Shown: positions 9,914 through 18,668, counted from the first letter of the stretch. The stretch: DNA of 64,000 bases from CAVVST01 sp963750995 (GCA_963750995.1 CAVVST010000004.1:992001-1056000); one strand, 5' to 3'. Notes: generated from the letters alone by a model not told the origin. Program-made: numbers and translations.

Positions 9914-11185
9914 TCAGTGTCCAGCCATTGCGGGCAATGAGGTGACGGGCACTGATTTGATGTCGGTGTTCGTTGCTCGCGACCAGTGATTGATGATCTC
10001 GAGCATGTCGTCCGCAAGCGCGTTTCCTGGTGTGTACAGCGTCTGCACGGCGGTGGTGGTGGTGAGCTGGTCTTCTTCGATCATCGTCAGGACCAGCGGC
10101 AATCGCTTCGCCAGCTCGAAAAGACTGTCGGCGTTGGCATGAGTCGATACCTGCACTCTCTTCCCCAGAAGGTGCAGCCGCTCCTCGGGGGTCGACGCGG
10201 TCGCCTTGAGATCGACGACGATTGGCGTGTCGCTTTCCACGGCGAAGTCAAACCAGGATGCGATCGCTACGGAGACGAATTCTTCGCGTGCCAACGCGAA
10301 CAACCCACCCTGGCGGCGATCTCGCATCATTTCCTTCAATCGTTCGATGTCGTAAAGGATGGCGGCATCGTCGGCCGTTTTTGGACCGCTCGTGTTCTTG
10401 GCGTTGATGTACCCCTTCCAGACTTCTCGCAAAAAGTGTTGGAAGACAGCGCCAAAGTTTCGGTTGGCAACCTCCGGCTTTTCGTAGGCGTACGGCCGAC
10501 CATCCGCCGCACCGTGCGTCAGGTCGAACCCAAACATTCGATAAAAGGCGTTGCGCTGTGTCGCGTCCACGTCAGGTCGCACGTCGCTGGTAATCGACGC
10601 AATGAGCGAGGTCTCTGTGCGGCGGAAGAACAGGGCTTCAGTGGTGCGCAGAAACCGATGACTGAATGGTGAAAGCGCGCTCAATCGTTCACTGTGAAGC
10701 GCGTCATGGAGCAACCGCTGGAAGACCTCGACGATTCGCGTGTTGCGAATCAAGTACGCATACATCAGATGCTGCCACGGCCGCGGCGGCGCTACGAGAT
10801 GACTACCACCCGTCGGATCGGGCACGCCCTCGATAATCCTTCTTAGGATCAGCTGGACGGCATTGATGACCTGCTCCCGGCTTGGATCGCGGTCGCCGGC
10901 TCGTGCTGTTTCTGCGCCGGAGACCTCAAACATGCCGCGCAGAGGCGGCAGCAGCGTGCCTGCTGGCGAATTCGATATGCCGACAATTCGCACGTGTCCG
11001 ATCGCCGCGTCGGCGGTGTCAGGAATGACGTTGTTTCCTCTTGGCGGAAGGGTCTTGTTGGGGGAGTCGCGCCATGCTCCCCATAACGCTTCCATGTATC
11101 CGAGCAGCTGCAATGGATGCAGTTTGAACACGTCGTTTTCGTCGAGATCCTGGCCGGCGAGGGCCTGTGCAAGTAGAGTGAACAT
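9914..11185 (-). CDS. Uncharacterised cassette protein, 423 residues
   Basis: The ATG at 11185 follows an AAGGAG ribosome binding site. The protein is soluble, with no signal peptide or membrane segment. It begins MFTLLAQALAGQDLDENDVF and contains helical stretches rich in Arg and Leu such as LRRIIEG and FQRLLHDALHSERL. No catalytic motif is recognisable. It sits 12 bases after the preceding small gene and 38 bases before the giant hydrolase, clearly in the same operon. It could be an adaptor, chaperone or structural subunit for the hydrolase locus, but nothing in the sequence decides this. Confidence 0.7.
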   Translation of the reverse strand: MFTLLAQALAGQDLDENDVFKLHPLQLLGYMEALWGAWRDSPNKTLPPRGNNVIPDTADAAIGHVRIVGISNSPAGTLLPPLRGMFEVSGAETARAGDRDPSREQVINAVQLILRRIIEGVPDPTGGSHLVAPPRPWQHLMYAYLIRNTRIVEVFQRLLHDALHSERLSALSPFSHRFLRTTEALFFRRTETSLIASITSDVRPDVDATQRNAFYRMFGFDLTHGAADGRPYAYEKPEVANRNFGAVFQHFLREVWKGYINAKNTSGPKTADDAAILYDIERLKEMMRDRRQGGLFALAREEFVSVAIASWFDFAVESDTPIVVDLKATASTPEERLHLLGKRVQVSTHANADSLFELAKRLPLVLTMIEEDQLTTTTAVQTLYTPGNALADDMLEIINHWSRATNTDIKSVPVTSLPAMAGH

Positions 11186-11197
11186 TGCCGTGTCTCC

Positions 11198-11533
11198 TTA
11201 GCGTGCGCCCACGCTCTGCCCGGCAGCTGGTGCCTGGACCTGGGTGGCGTTCGATGACTGTGTGCCGTTCGATGACGGCGAAAAGCTCCCCTGAAGCAGT
11301 GCGTAACTCCGCACCAGAACGGGATCGATAGCCGGGGCCGAGGGGGCGAGCGCGTCAACGCGCGCCGTGAGTTGCTCGAGTGCCGTTCGATGCGCATCGA
11401 TGCTGGCCTTGACCTCGCCGATCGCGGCGACAATCGCCGCCACGGCTCTCGAGATGTCCGGATAAGGGATCGGGGCGACCGCCGGAGTCACGTCCCCTGG
11501 ATTAGCGGGATCATTTGCACGTGTGAACGCCAT
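11198..11533 (-). CDS. Small helical cassette protein with Ser/Ala-rich tail
   Basis: A 111-residue protein whose ATG follows an AGGAGG-type site (GAAGGAGGATTGAG). Residues 25-70 form a probable amphipathic helix or coiled coil (SRAVAAIVAAIGEVKASIDA and LEQLTARVDAL). The tail is low-complexity, rich in Ser, Asn, Gln and Ala. There is no signal peptide. It lies 33 bases after the metallopeptidase gene and 12 before the next gene. Size and coiled-coil character suit an oligomerisation or scaffold protein, but no family is recognised. Confidence 0.65.
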   Translation of the reverse strand: MAFTRANDPANPGDVTPAVAPIPYPDISRAVAAIVAAIGEVKASIDAHRTALEQLTARVDALAPSAPAIDPVLVRSYALLQGSFSPSSNGTQSSNATQVQAPAAGQSVGAR

Positions 11534-11566
11534 CTCAATCCTCCTTCAACGAACGTGGCGTGCGTT

Positions 11567-12836
11567 TTACGCTGCACTGGCGAGCCGTCCGAGCGTGAAC
11601 AGCCACCCTTCCTGTTCCTTGATGACCTCGCGCGCGTGTTCTGCCGAGGTGGCGGCCTTGTAGCTCGACAGGGCAAGCAGCCGCACGCATTCCGTCTGCA
11701 CCCAATGTGAAGAGACATAGAGCGCTGGTCCGGCCTGACGTTCGAGCGCATCGAGGGCATCGGGACGGACCCGCACCGGGTCGACGAGTTCCGTGAGCGT
11801 CCGTCCGCCGAAAGCGCGCAGCGCAGTATGGAAAATGAGGTCCACCAGCTCGGGCAATGCGAGCCGAGACACCTCGAGCAACCGACGCTGCGTTGCGTCG
11901 AGCCTGTCAACCGGGTAGGTGTGAATCCATGCCCGCGCGAGGTCGTCCCACGGCCCTGCGCCGAAAAAACGGGAACAACATTCGCGGCCCAGTAAGACAC
12001 GGAGATAGCTCACCGGATGCGGATCGAGCTCACGAAGTTGCGTCACCGATGCAAGACCACCCGACAGCACGTCATGGAGCGCCGCCACCGAGCCGTACCC
12101 CGTGTGTGCAAACGCGAACGCATCGGCAACGATCTCGGAGGCCCATTGCCTCCAGAGACGCCCGACGCCCACAGGATGTCGCGTTAGCCCACGCGAAATC
12201 AGTGCGGCGAGCTCAGCATGCCATCCGAGCATCGCCGACACCTGATGGCCTGCCTCGTGGATCAGCGCGGTGGGCCGATGGAGGTTGTGCCGCACGATTT
12301 TGACCGCGGCCACCGCGCTCAGCGAGCGTGGGTCCCACAGCCGCAGCCCGGCCTTGAGGATCGACGCGCCGAGCCCCTTATCCAGATAGGTCAGGACAGG
12401 TGGCGGCGTCATGCCCAGCGTGTCGAGGAGATGCCGCATACTGCGGCCCGCGAGCGCATCGCACGCGCGCAGATACGTGCCGATCGTCTCGTTGGTTCGT
12501 GTGTTCACCGCGTCGCCGTAGAAATCGAGTACCGGCTTCGGCCGCGAGGTAGCGGCGGCGAAATGTGAGGAGCACACCCTGCAACCGCTGCAGATCGCCC
12601 AACGTTTCGGCTGCGGCCATCTCGGCTTCGAGCACCAAACCCTGCCGCGTCAGTCGCTCCACAGTGCGATGCAGCTCGCTGCGCAGCGCCACTCCGAGAT
12701 CGCGCTCTAGGGCACCCCATCCGGCGGCCGACGCGAGCCGCGACAGGTCCTCCAACTCCGTCGCCGCGCGCGTCCAGTGCGCCACCTGTCGCGCGAACTG
12801 CCCACGAACTGCGACGAGGAGATCAGCCACGGGCAT
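11567..12836 (-). CDS. HEAGH zinc metallopeptidase-like protein with one frameshift
   Basis: Two overlapping minus-strand frames make one protein of about 420 residues. The first runs from ATG at 12836 (MPVADLLVAVRGQFARQVAH), overlapping the upstream stop, and is helical. The second carries LDFYGDAVNTRT, VLTYLDKGLGASILKAGL, LIHEAGHQVSAMLGW and, further on, WASEIVADAFAF. HEAGH matches the HExxH zinc-binding motif and SEIVAD could give the third glutamate ligand, as in gluzincins. The frames switch at 12531-12536; removing one base from the doubled C (GCCGG on the coding strand) restores a continuous reading through LDFYGD. A single-base indel, perhaps a read error, is the simplest cause. It is likely a cytoplasmic or delivered peptidase of the same operon. 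Confidence 0.7.
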
Positions 12837-15378
12837 CTCCCGCTGCCAGCCGGACCTGCGCCGCCGGCACGTCTTTCGGAGGCCAGGCAGACAATCCGGG
12901 GACAACACCACCACCCTCAAACGCCTGCCGCAGACCCTGGAAGCCGGCCGGGTTGGCAAACGTGACTAGGCACGTCACGCCGTCGGCGGGCTTGGCGGTC
13001 ATGTCGCTGAACTCGGCAGGCACGCTCCGGATGTGATCAGTGAGCCGTGCCCAGCCCCACTCGAGCACCTGTGCTCCGACGCGGCGTTCCAGCGCCTGAC
13101 GAACGGCAGCCGTGAGATCGCGCGCTCCCCTCGTCCTGCCTGGCGTGCCCGCGAGTATTATCCGAACGAGTTCGTGCCCTCCGTCGGCGCGGAACGCCCT
13201 GGCGAAATCCGTGAGCGCCGTCCGCATCCGCGCGGCCAACGCACCGGAGCTCACGTTCGCGCGAACGGCACTGGCGATGTCCTGTGCCGCCGTCTCGCTC
13301 AGGTAGAGTCGCAGCCGGATTTCATTGCGCACGAAGTCGAGCGTGATCCCCAGCGTGGTGCCCACGCCCTGGGGCCGGGCCGGCGCGCCGTCGATCTCCA
13401 GATAGTAGAACCGCTGTCCGAGCACTGGACGACGTGGATCGATACGGGACGACACTGGACGACCGAGCCCCGGCTGTTGCAGAAGCGCCGTGGCCGCTTC
13501 GGTGGTGAGCGGATGAATCTGCATCGATGCCCACCGCTGGCTCGATCCCAGCCCGCGCACCTTTTCGAGGTTGGCGATGCGGCTGAGACGCGTGCGCGGG
13601 ACCGCTTCGTAGAGATGCACACGGGCACGGCGCGCGCCTTCGAGCCGAAGTGTCTCGCGCAGGAAGCTAGCCAGCGTTCGGCCTTTGAAGGTGCGTACGG
13701 CGGATGCCAGCTGCGGGGTCAGCGTCACGTCGAAGACGCGAGTGAACTTCTTGTAGTACTTGATGCCGCTCTCCGGCATCGCGACCCAGGTGCCGTTCAC
13801 ACCGGCTGATTCCCGGAGCGCCGGCTTGATCATTGCGGGGGGGAAGTTTCGGGCCACCGCTGCCTCGTACGCGGTTCGCACGTGCGACTCCAGCAGCGCT
13901 TCGTCGCTGACGACAGCGTCGGGAAGAGAAGAGATATCGCGGATCGTTTCCTCGACGGTCGACGCCACGGCGCGCGCACCAAGTTCATGCATCTGGTCCG
14001 CGTCCAGCTCGGCCTGCAGGAGCGTTCTGAGTCCGATGTCGGCGATCGCCTTCCCAAGCTGCGGCGCGACAGCCTTGCCCACAACCGGCTGAATCAGCGG
14101 CGTGATCATGCCGGCGATCACCTTCACGACATGCTGTCGACCGATCAGTTTGATGGCCGGGCGAACGGCCATGAGCACAGCAGGGACGAAATTTTCGACC
14201 GCGACCGCGGGACTGCGACCGGAAGGAAGATCGCCGCTCTCGCGCACGAAGTCCTCGCGCGCTCGATCCAGCTCGCCCCACGTGTCCATAGACTCTGCTT
14301 CATCGAGATCGCTCGGCAGCTCATCTCCGCTTTCGTCGAAGAGTGTTTCCAGGAACTGGAGGTCGAGCTCGTCCTGGACCGCGGCGACGTCAGGCACCGC
14401 GGAGTCCTCGGGTTCCGAAGAGTCGTCACCTGCGTCGCTCGCCGAGGCAGTCCCACCCGTGTCACCGCTCGGCGCATCGTCGGGCGGAATGGCACCGTCG
14501 GCCGATTGATCAGATGTCGCGCCATTTGTGTTGGAGTCCGGCGATGCTGTGGCTGTCTTTGCGCCGTCGCGGCGTCCCTGCGTGCCGAGGAGCGCCTGCG
14601 CAGCCTTTATCCCGTGACTACCACCCAGTCTTCCGGCGAGTCTCACGGCCAGCGGCCGCAGCGGCGCGGGGAGCTTGTCGAGCGCGATGCCGATCAGCTT
14701 CTTCAACATCGGCCCAACAGCCTTCCTCAGTTTCGAAAGCGCCAGGCGTATCAGGGGCGCACCGGCAAGCTGCACTCCCGTCTTTGCGACTTTGCCCGCA
14801 ACGCGAAGCGCCCCTTTCGCGAAGCCCTTGAGCTTCTTGCCCCATGACCCGAGAAAGTTTTCAAAAGCCGGTGACAGTCCCTGGCTGCCGCCACCGTCGT
14901 AGGTGAAGAGCTCGATCGCGTGCTCGAGAACAGCTGGAGACGCGTCGTCCGATGAGGCGCTGAAATGGTGCGACAGTGAATCGGCCATGTCTTCAGCGCG
15001 TCGGACCAGAGGCTGAAAGTGCTCCCACAGCAGTCGCTCTGTCCGCGCGCCCGACGTGGCTGCGCGACGCGACTCGTACGCAATCCGCGGCCCGCCCAGA
15101 TCCCAGGCCTCGTCCACCAGCTCGAACAAGGCGTCGTCGAACTCGTCGTCGTGCAGCTCGTCGAGCAATTCTGCGACCAGCGACGCCATAGCGTCGCTTT
15201 CATCGGTGTCCGTCGTTTCGCGAAAGGCGGCGCGAAACGGGCTTTCGAGTGTCGAGAGCCTCGCAGGAGCCGCCGGCCATCCGGTCGCCTCGTTCGACAC
15301 AACGCGATCCAGGAACGGCGTTTCCGGGACCCATTCCGACGAGACATCCTGGGCACGGGACGACGAGAGCTCAGTCAT
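12823..15378 (-). CDS. Large cassette protein with PFL tag, amphipathic region and acidic linker
   Basis: An 851-residue protein. I choose ATG at 15378 (MTELSSSRAQ) because GGAGACACCT lies just upstream; an in-frame ATG at 15393 is possible. The N-terminus carries TPFLDRVV and SPFRAAF, echoing the SPFL tag of the giant hydrolase. Residues about 175-265 are strongly cationic and amphipathic (KKLKGFAKGALRVAGKVAK, LRKAVGPMLKKLIGIAL). A low-complexity Asp/Ser linker of about 100 residues follows, then an uncharacterised C-terminal half with Arg-rich beta/alpha sequence. No signal peptide or known catalytic motif is visible. It is the first gene of the operon and overlaps the metallopeptidase by 14 bases. 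I infer a membrane-active or structural component; function unknown. Confidence 0.75.
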   Translation of the reverse strand: MTELSSSRAQDVSSEWVPETPFLDRVVSNEATGWPAAPARLSTLESPFRAAFRETTDTDESDAMASLVAELLDELHDDEFDDALFELVDEAWDLGGPRIAYESRRAATSGARTERLLWEHFQPLVRRAEDMADSLSHHFSASSDDASPAVLEHAIELFTYDGGGSQGLSPAFENFLGSWGKKLKGFAKGALRVAGKVAKTGVQLAGAPLIRLALSKLRKAVGPMLKKLIGIALDKLPAPLRPLAVRLAGRLGGSHGIKAAQALLGTQGRRDGAKTATASPDSNTNGATSDQSADGAIPPDDAPSGDTGGTASASDAGDDSSEPEDSAVPDVAAVQDELDLQFLETLFDESGDELPSDLDEAESMDTWGELDRAREDFVRESGDLPSGRSPAVAVENFVPAVLMAVRPAIKLIGRQHVVKVIAGMITPLIQPVVGKAVAPQLGKAIADIGLRTLLQAELDADQMHELGARAVASTVEETIRDISSLPDAVVSDEALLESHVRTAYEAAVARNFPPAMIKPALRESAGVNGTWVAMPESGIKYYKKFTRVFDVTLTPQLASAVRTFKGRTLASFLRETLRLEGARRARVHLYEAVPRTRLSRIANLEKVRGLGSSQRWASMQIHPLTTEAATALLQQPGLGRPVSSRIDPRRPVLGQRFYYLEIDGAPARPQGVGTTLGITLDFVRNEIRLRLYLSETAAQDIASAVRANVSSGALAARMRTALTDFARAFRADGGHELVRIILAGTPGRTRGARDLTAAVRQALERRVGAQVLEWGWARLTDHIRSVPAEFSDMTAKPADGVTCLVTFANPAGFQGLRQAFEGGGVVPGLSAWPPKDVPAAQVRLAAGDARG

Positions 15379-15405
15379 AGGTGTCTCCAGCATTGAGTGG
15401 ATGCC

Positions 15406-15747
15406 TCACGCGTCACCTCTCAAAGCTCTGCGGATCGCATCCAGCAGGTTCTGCGGGGATGGTTCGGCGAGCACACGGTGGCGAAACTCGACGAACTCCG
15501 CATGCCGTCCGTCCCCTGTCGCCACGAGCACTTTCACCTGGCGTTTCGCGAGGAACACGTCTTCATAAAGCGACACGTCGCTGCCGACGATCGCGACATC
15601 GACATGACATCTGCGGAGTGTCTGCTGGAGGTCCTCGCTCTCGTCCCGGTCGACGAGCTCCATATCCGGCTGCACGCTCACCGCCGACTCAATGATGTCG
15701 CTCAGCATCTGGGGCATGTCCATAACGAGAACGTGAGCCTTGTGCAA
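15406..15747 (-). CDS. Stand-alone degenerate receiver-like protein
   Basis: A 113-residue protein beginning at TTG 15747 with GAGG four bases upstream; an in-frame ATG lies eight codons later. The pattern of beta strands and helices (KAHVLVMD, then VDVAIVG, then VKVLVATG, ending NLLDAIRRALRG) matches a response-regulator receiver domain. The acidic pair is reduced (MD in place of DD) and the usual phosphoacceptor after the third strand is not in its normal place (AIVGSD). It has no output domain. It lies 28 bases upstream of the 851-residue gene, so it may be the leader gene of the cassette and act by protein-protein contact without phosphorylation. Confidence 0.6.
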   Translation of the reverse strand: MHKAHVLVMDMPQMLSDIIESAVSVQPDMELVDRDESEDLQQTLRRCHVDVAIVGSDVSLYEDVFLAKRQVKVLVATGDGRHAEFVEFRHRVLAEPSPQNLLDAIRRALRGDA

Positions 15748-15913
15748 TGTGCCTCGGCTTTCTGCTCACGTCGAGTGTCGCGCTTGTGGCGACGCAAGTG
15801 AATGGACCGCCGGGTGCGAATTGGGATGGGATGAAGAACTAGATTGGGTTCAGGCGAACGTGCGGCGGCCTCTGCCACGACCCTGGTTGCGCGTAGCGGA
15901 CTGATCAGCAGCC

Positions 15914-16546
15914 TTATCGCAGGACGCGGTGGAGCATGCGCACAGCGTCGGTGCGCCGGTGGACCCCGAGTTTTTCGAGGAGGTTGTGCACGTGGTTCTT
16001 CACCGTCGCGAGCTCGACCCCGAGACGGACGGCGATCTCCTTGTTCGAGAGGTGCTGCTCAAGCAGGCTGCCGATCTCCCACTCACGGCGCGTCAGGGGC
16101 GTGTCAATCCTGGCACGATGCCGATCGGCGGCGAGTGCTGCAACTTTTCGCACGAGACTTCCTGCCAGTTGTGGTGAGCAGACGAGCTCTCCACGGACAG
16201 CCCGGTGCACGGCCGTCACGAGATCGGTCAACGACTCCTCGTGGGTAACGAAAGCCGCGATGCCTGCCTCGATCCACGACAGAATATCGGCTTCCGACTC
16301 GCCCACGCCAAGAGCGACGATGGGAACTGCCGGAGCGGCGGCTCTGATGTCGCGCACGACTGTCGGCCCCTCGGCGATGGATACGTCCATCAGCACCGCG
16401 TCCACGCTCGCGCTGCGGAGCTGGTTGAGCGCCCGCTCTCGATCCGAGATCTGCCCCACGACATTCAGCGTGTCCACGCGCATGAGCGCCTGAGCTAGTC
16501 CCTCGCGATACAAACGAATTCCCGAGATGATTAGCACGCGAACCAT
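15914..16546 (-). CDS. NarL/LuxR-family response regulator with atypical receiver
   Basis: A 210-residue protein. The N-terminal receiver (VRVLIISGIRLYREGL) lacks the usual acidic pair, having SG, but keeps an Asp at the phosphoacceptor position in VDAVLMDVS. The C-terminal LuxR/GerE helix-turn-helix is clear: LTRREWEIGSLLEQHLSNKE followed by VELATVKNHVHNLLEKLGV. It is encoded upstream of the receiver-like gene and the hydrolase operon on the same strand, so it is the obvious candidate regulator of the cassette. The family binds DNA as dimers; its target site cannot be read from the sequence. Confidence 0.85.
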   Translation of the reverse strand: MVRVLIISGIRLYREGLAQALMRVDTLNVVGQISDRERALNQLRSASVDAVLMDVSIAEGPTVVRDIRAAAPAVPIVALGVGESEADILSWIEAGIAAFVTHEESLTDLVTAVHRAVRGELVCSPQLAGSLVRKVAALAADRHRARIDTPLTRREWEIGSLLEQHLSNKEIAVRLGVELATVKNHVHNLLEKLGVHRRTDAVRMLHRVLR

Positions 16547-16609
16547 GACCTAATGTCCGAAGGGGTCCCATCCCCTTACAACGAATCAGACCGCCAAAAA
16601 CAACAAGGG

Positions 16610-16755
16610 ACTGTGCCGTCGTCACGAACCTTGACGTTCGCCGGCCTTCAGATCGCGGTGGGACGATGCCATGCGCGTGAGCCGCTTCAAGAGCCTCGCC
16701 AATCTGCTTCGCAATAGGCAGCGCTTCGTCCACTGAGATAGCGCCCACTGCGTCG
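16610..16755 (-). pseudogene. Ser/Thr kinase fragment (catalytic-loop part)
   Basis: On the minus strand a short stretch reads AISVDEALPIAKQIGEALEA, AHAHGIV, then after a frame slip HRDLK and PANVKVRDDGTV. This is the alphaE helix and catalytic loop of a PknB-type kinase. It ends abruptly before the DFG motif, and no N-terminal lobe precedes it. It faces another kinase fragment on the opposite strand and is a remnant. Confidence 0.6.
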
Positions 16756-16804
16756 AACCGTCCGGCCGGGGCTGCTGCGTGCGGGCGAGAATCCGCGCTT
16801 CCAG

Positions 16805-17052
16805 CCGCGGCGTCAGGATGCGAGCTGTTCTACGTGTCGGCCGATCGCCGCCTCCTGGCCGTGTCCGTCCGCACGACACCGATGCTCGAGGTGGGTCCCC
16901 CGCTGCCGCTCTTCACGTTTCAGGGGCGGGCGTGGTCCGACTTCGCCGTCTCGCCGGACGGGAGACGATTCCTCGCCGTGGTGCCACAGGCCTTTGCTGG
17001 TGAGCAGCCGCTCACGGTCATTCTGAACTGGACCGCCGAGGTTCGCCGGTGA
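16805..17052 (+). pseudogene. C-terminal fragment of a kinase with WD40-like tail
   Basis: A plus-strand frame reads ELFYVSADRRLLAVSVRTTP, later DFAVSPDGRRFLAVVP, and ends PLTVILNWTAEVRR at a stop at 17052. This is the hallmark end of acidobacterial Ser/Thr kinases carrying PD40/WD40-like beta-propeller repeats (the usual form is xITVVLNWTAxLKR). No start codon or kinase domain precedes it on this strand. Together with the minus-strand piece just to the left it suggests a kinase gene that has been split and inverted. Confidence 0.6.
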
Positions 17053-17095
17053 GAACGCGCCCGACGATCAGTGGCAACGAGTTGGCGTTGGTGGG

Positions 17096-17173
17096 TCAGG
17101 CGGCCAGGCGAAGTCCGGCAAGGCGCCTCAGCCACTCTGCGATTTGGTTCCAACTGATGAACATCTGGTCCAT
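17096..17173 (-). repeat. Short repeated reading frame, copy A (SWNxIxxWLR peptide)
   Basis: A 25-codon frame, MDQMFISWNQIAEWLRRLAG and five further residues to a TGA. Its DNA is clearly related to a second copy at 21391-21477; both share AGTTGGAACC, a downstream GTGGCTG and the ending GCCTGACC. Both lie in gaps between real genes. It may be the end of a degraded mobile element or a mini-gene; no function is known. The rest of 17053-17351 shows no gene. Confidence 0.4.
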
Positions 17174-17351
17174 AACCCCCTCGCTTCGCTCGGTTGGTCA
17201 CGACTCATCCCCTCCCTGGTGCGCCGCACAGCTTTTCGCTAGCCGCATAACTCCCCTCTGTCGTCGCTGGCGTCCCGGAAGACGCGAGGGCACAGGGACG
17301 TGGTGCTCGGCAATGACGTTACCCTCCCAAGTGCCCGCCCGCTGGAACCCA

Positions 17352-18668
17352 TCAATCGTCGTCACGGTCGCTAAACAGACTCAGGTCGATCGCATCTGCC
17401 ATGACCCGATAGCCGATGTCGTTCGGATGCACGTGGTCACCGCTGTCGTAGTCGGGCAGCAAACGGGTGGGATGCATCGGATCACGCAGCACCTTGTCGA
17501 AGTCAATGACGGCGTCGTACGCGTTGCTGGTGCGGATCCATCCATTGACGGCCTGGCGTTTCTTTTCCATCGCGGCGGTCCAGAATCCCGGAAATGGGTA
17601 GCCTTCGACCGGGTTCAGCGTGCCGCCGTAGACCGTGAGGCCCATGGCGTGAGCACGATCGATGATCTGGCGATGACCTTGGAGCATTTGCTCAACGGTC
17701 ACTTCCTCAGCGGGATTGCCAATCAGCCCGGGAATGAGGATGTCAGCGTTGCCTTCCAGCACGATCAGGTACTTCGCGCCGGTCTGGACGAGCACATCGC
17801 GATCGAGCCTCGCCGCGGCGCCGGTACCGACGAAATCGTGCAGGATGCGATTGCCGCTGAGGCCTGCGTTGAGCACGCCGAGCCGTGACCCTCTCCAGTG
17901 TGGCTGCAGCCGCTCGGCGAGAAAGTTGGGCCAGCGCTGATTCATGTCCGGCGTTGACGCGAACCCGTCGGTGACTGAATCGCCAAGCGTCACAATCGCC
18001 CTTGCGCGCTCGGAGGCGCGGACTTCGACTCCCGTCAAAAAGTAGTAGGACTGAGTGGTCGTACCCTCGACAGTGCGTGCGGCGGTGAAGTTGCCAGCAT
18101 CTGAGATGTAGGTCGTTTGCAGGCCCACCTCGTGCTGTGTCGTCGCATCCCCGTTCTCCGGCAAATAGAGACTGACGGCGACGTCGCCAAGAGATGGCAC
18201 CTCGAGCTTGACGGAATCGCTAACCGCAAGCGCGCCGGCGGGAATGGTAACCGTGGGCAATCCGTTGAACTTCAGTGCCCGATCGGTCCTGTCGACAATC
18301 GATGAACCGCCCGCGCTGAGGGCCACATGCGCGGCACCGATGACCAGTGGACTCGTGCCGTAGGCGTTCGACAAGCGTACGCGCACGTGCGTGCCGCCGA
18401 CGCTCGTGCGAACGATCTGCCGTACCGTTTGTCCGTTGATCTGGATGGGCGCCGCAACCGGCTGCGGGCTGGCACTCCACGTGCCGACCCATTGGCCATC
18501 GCCGTGCCAATCCTTTGCGAGTGCTGGTGGGCCAAGAACAATGGCCGCAAAGATGCCCAGGGTTACCGTGGCGGTCGCGAGCGATCGCCGAATCGAGACA
18601 CCGGCGCGCTTGGTGCCCTGCGTCGGTCGACCGCGATGGGTCGACAGGAACTGCGTCAATGAACTCAT
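17352..18668 (-). CDS. Secreted SGNH/GDSL-family esterase
   Basis: A 438-residue protein. ATG at 18668 has AAAGGGG upstream; longer upstream starts give no sensible sequence. Residues 20-50 form a signal peptide (RRSLATATVTLGIFAAIVL..ALA). A beta-rich N-terminal domain is followed by the hydrolase: block I TLGDSVTDG with the nucleophile Ser, block II NAGLSGNRI, block III LEGNAD (the usual GxND has become GNAD), and block V DHVHPNDIGY with the catalytic Asp/His. It probably cleaves esters outside the cytoplasm (lipid, acetyl-sugar or similar). It is divergent from the winged-helix ATPase regulator at 18857, which could control it. Confidence 0.85.
   Translation of the reverse strand: MSSLTQFLSTHRGRPTQGTKRAGVSIRRSLATATVTLGIFAAIVLGPPALAKDWHGDGQWVGTWSASPQPVAAPIQINGQTVRQIVRTSVGGTHVRVRLSNAYGTSPLVIGAAHVALSAGGSSIVDRTDRALKFNGLPTVTIPAGALAVSDSVKLEVPSLGDVAVSLYLPENGDATTQHEVGLQTTYISDAGNFTAARTVEGTTTQSYYFLTGVEVRASERARAIVTLGDSVTDGFASTPDMNQRWPNFLAERLQPHWRGSRLGVLNAGLSGNRILHDFVGTGAAARLDRDVLVQTGAKYLIVLEGNADILIPGLIGNPAEEVTVEQMLQGHRQIIDRAHAMGLTVYGGTLNPVEGYPFPGFWTAAMEKKRQAVNGWIRTSNAYDAVIDFDKVLRDPMHPTRLLPDYDSGDHVHPNDIGYRVMADAIDLSLFSDRDDD

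Noticed and set aside
13882..14847. Plus-strand open frame opposite the 851-residue cassette gene
   Set aside because: No ribosome binding site or motif; composition of an antisense frame.
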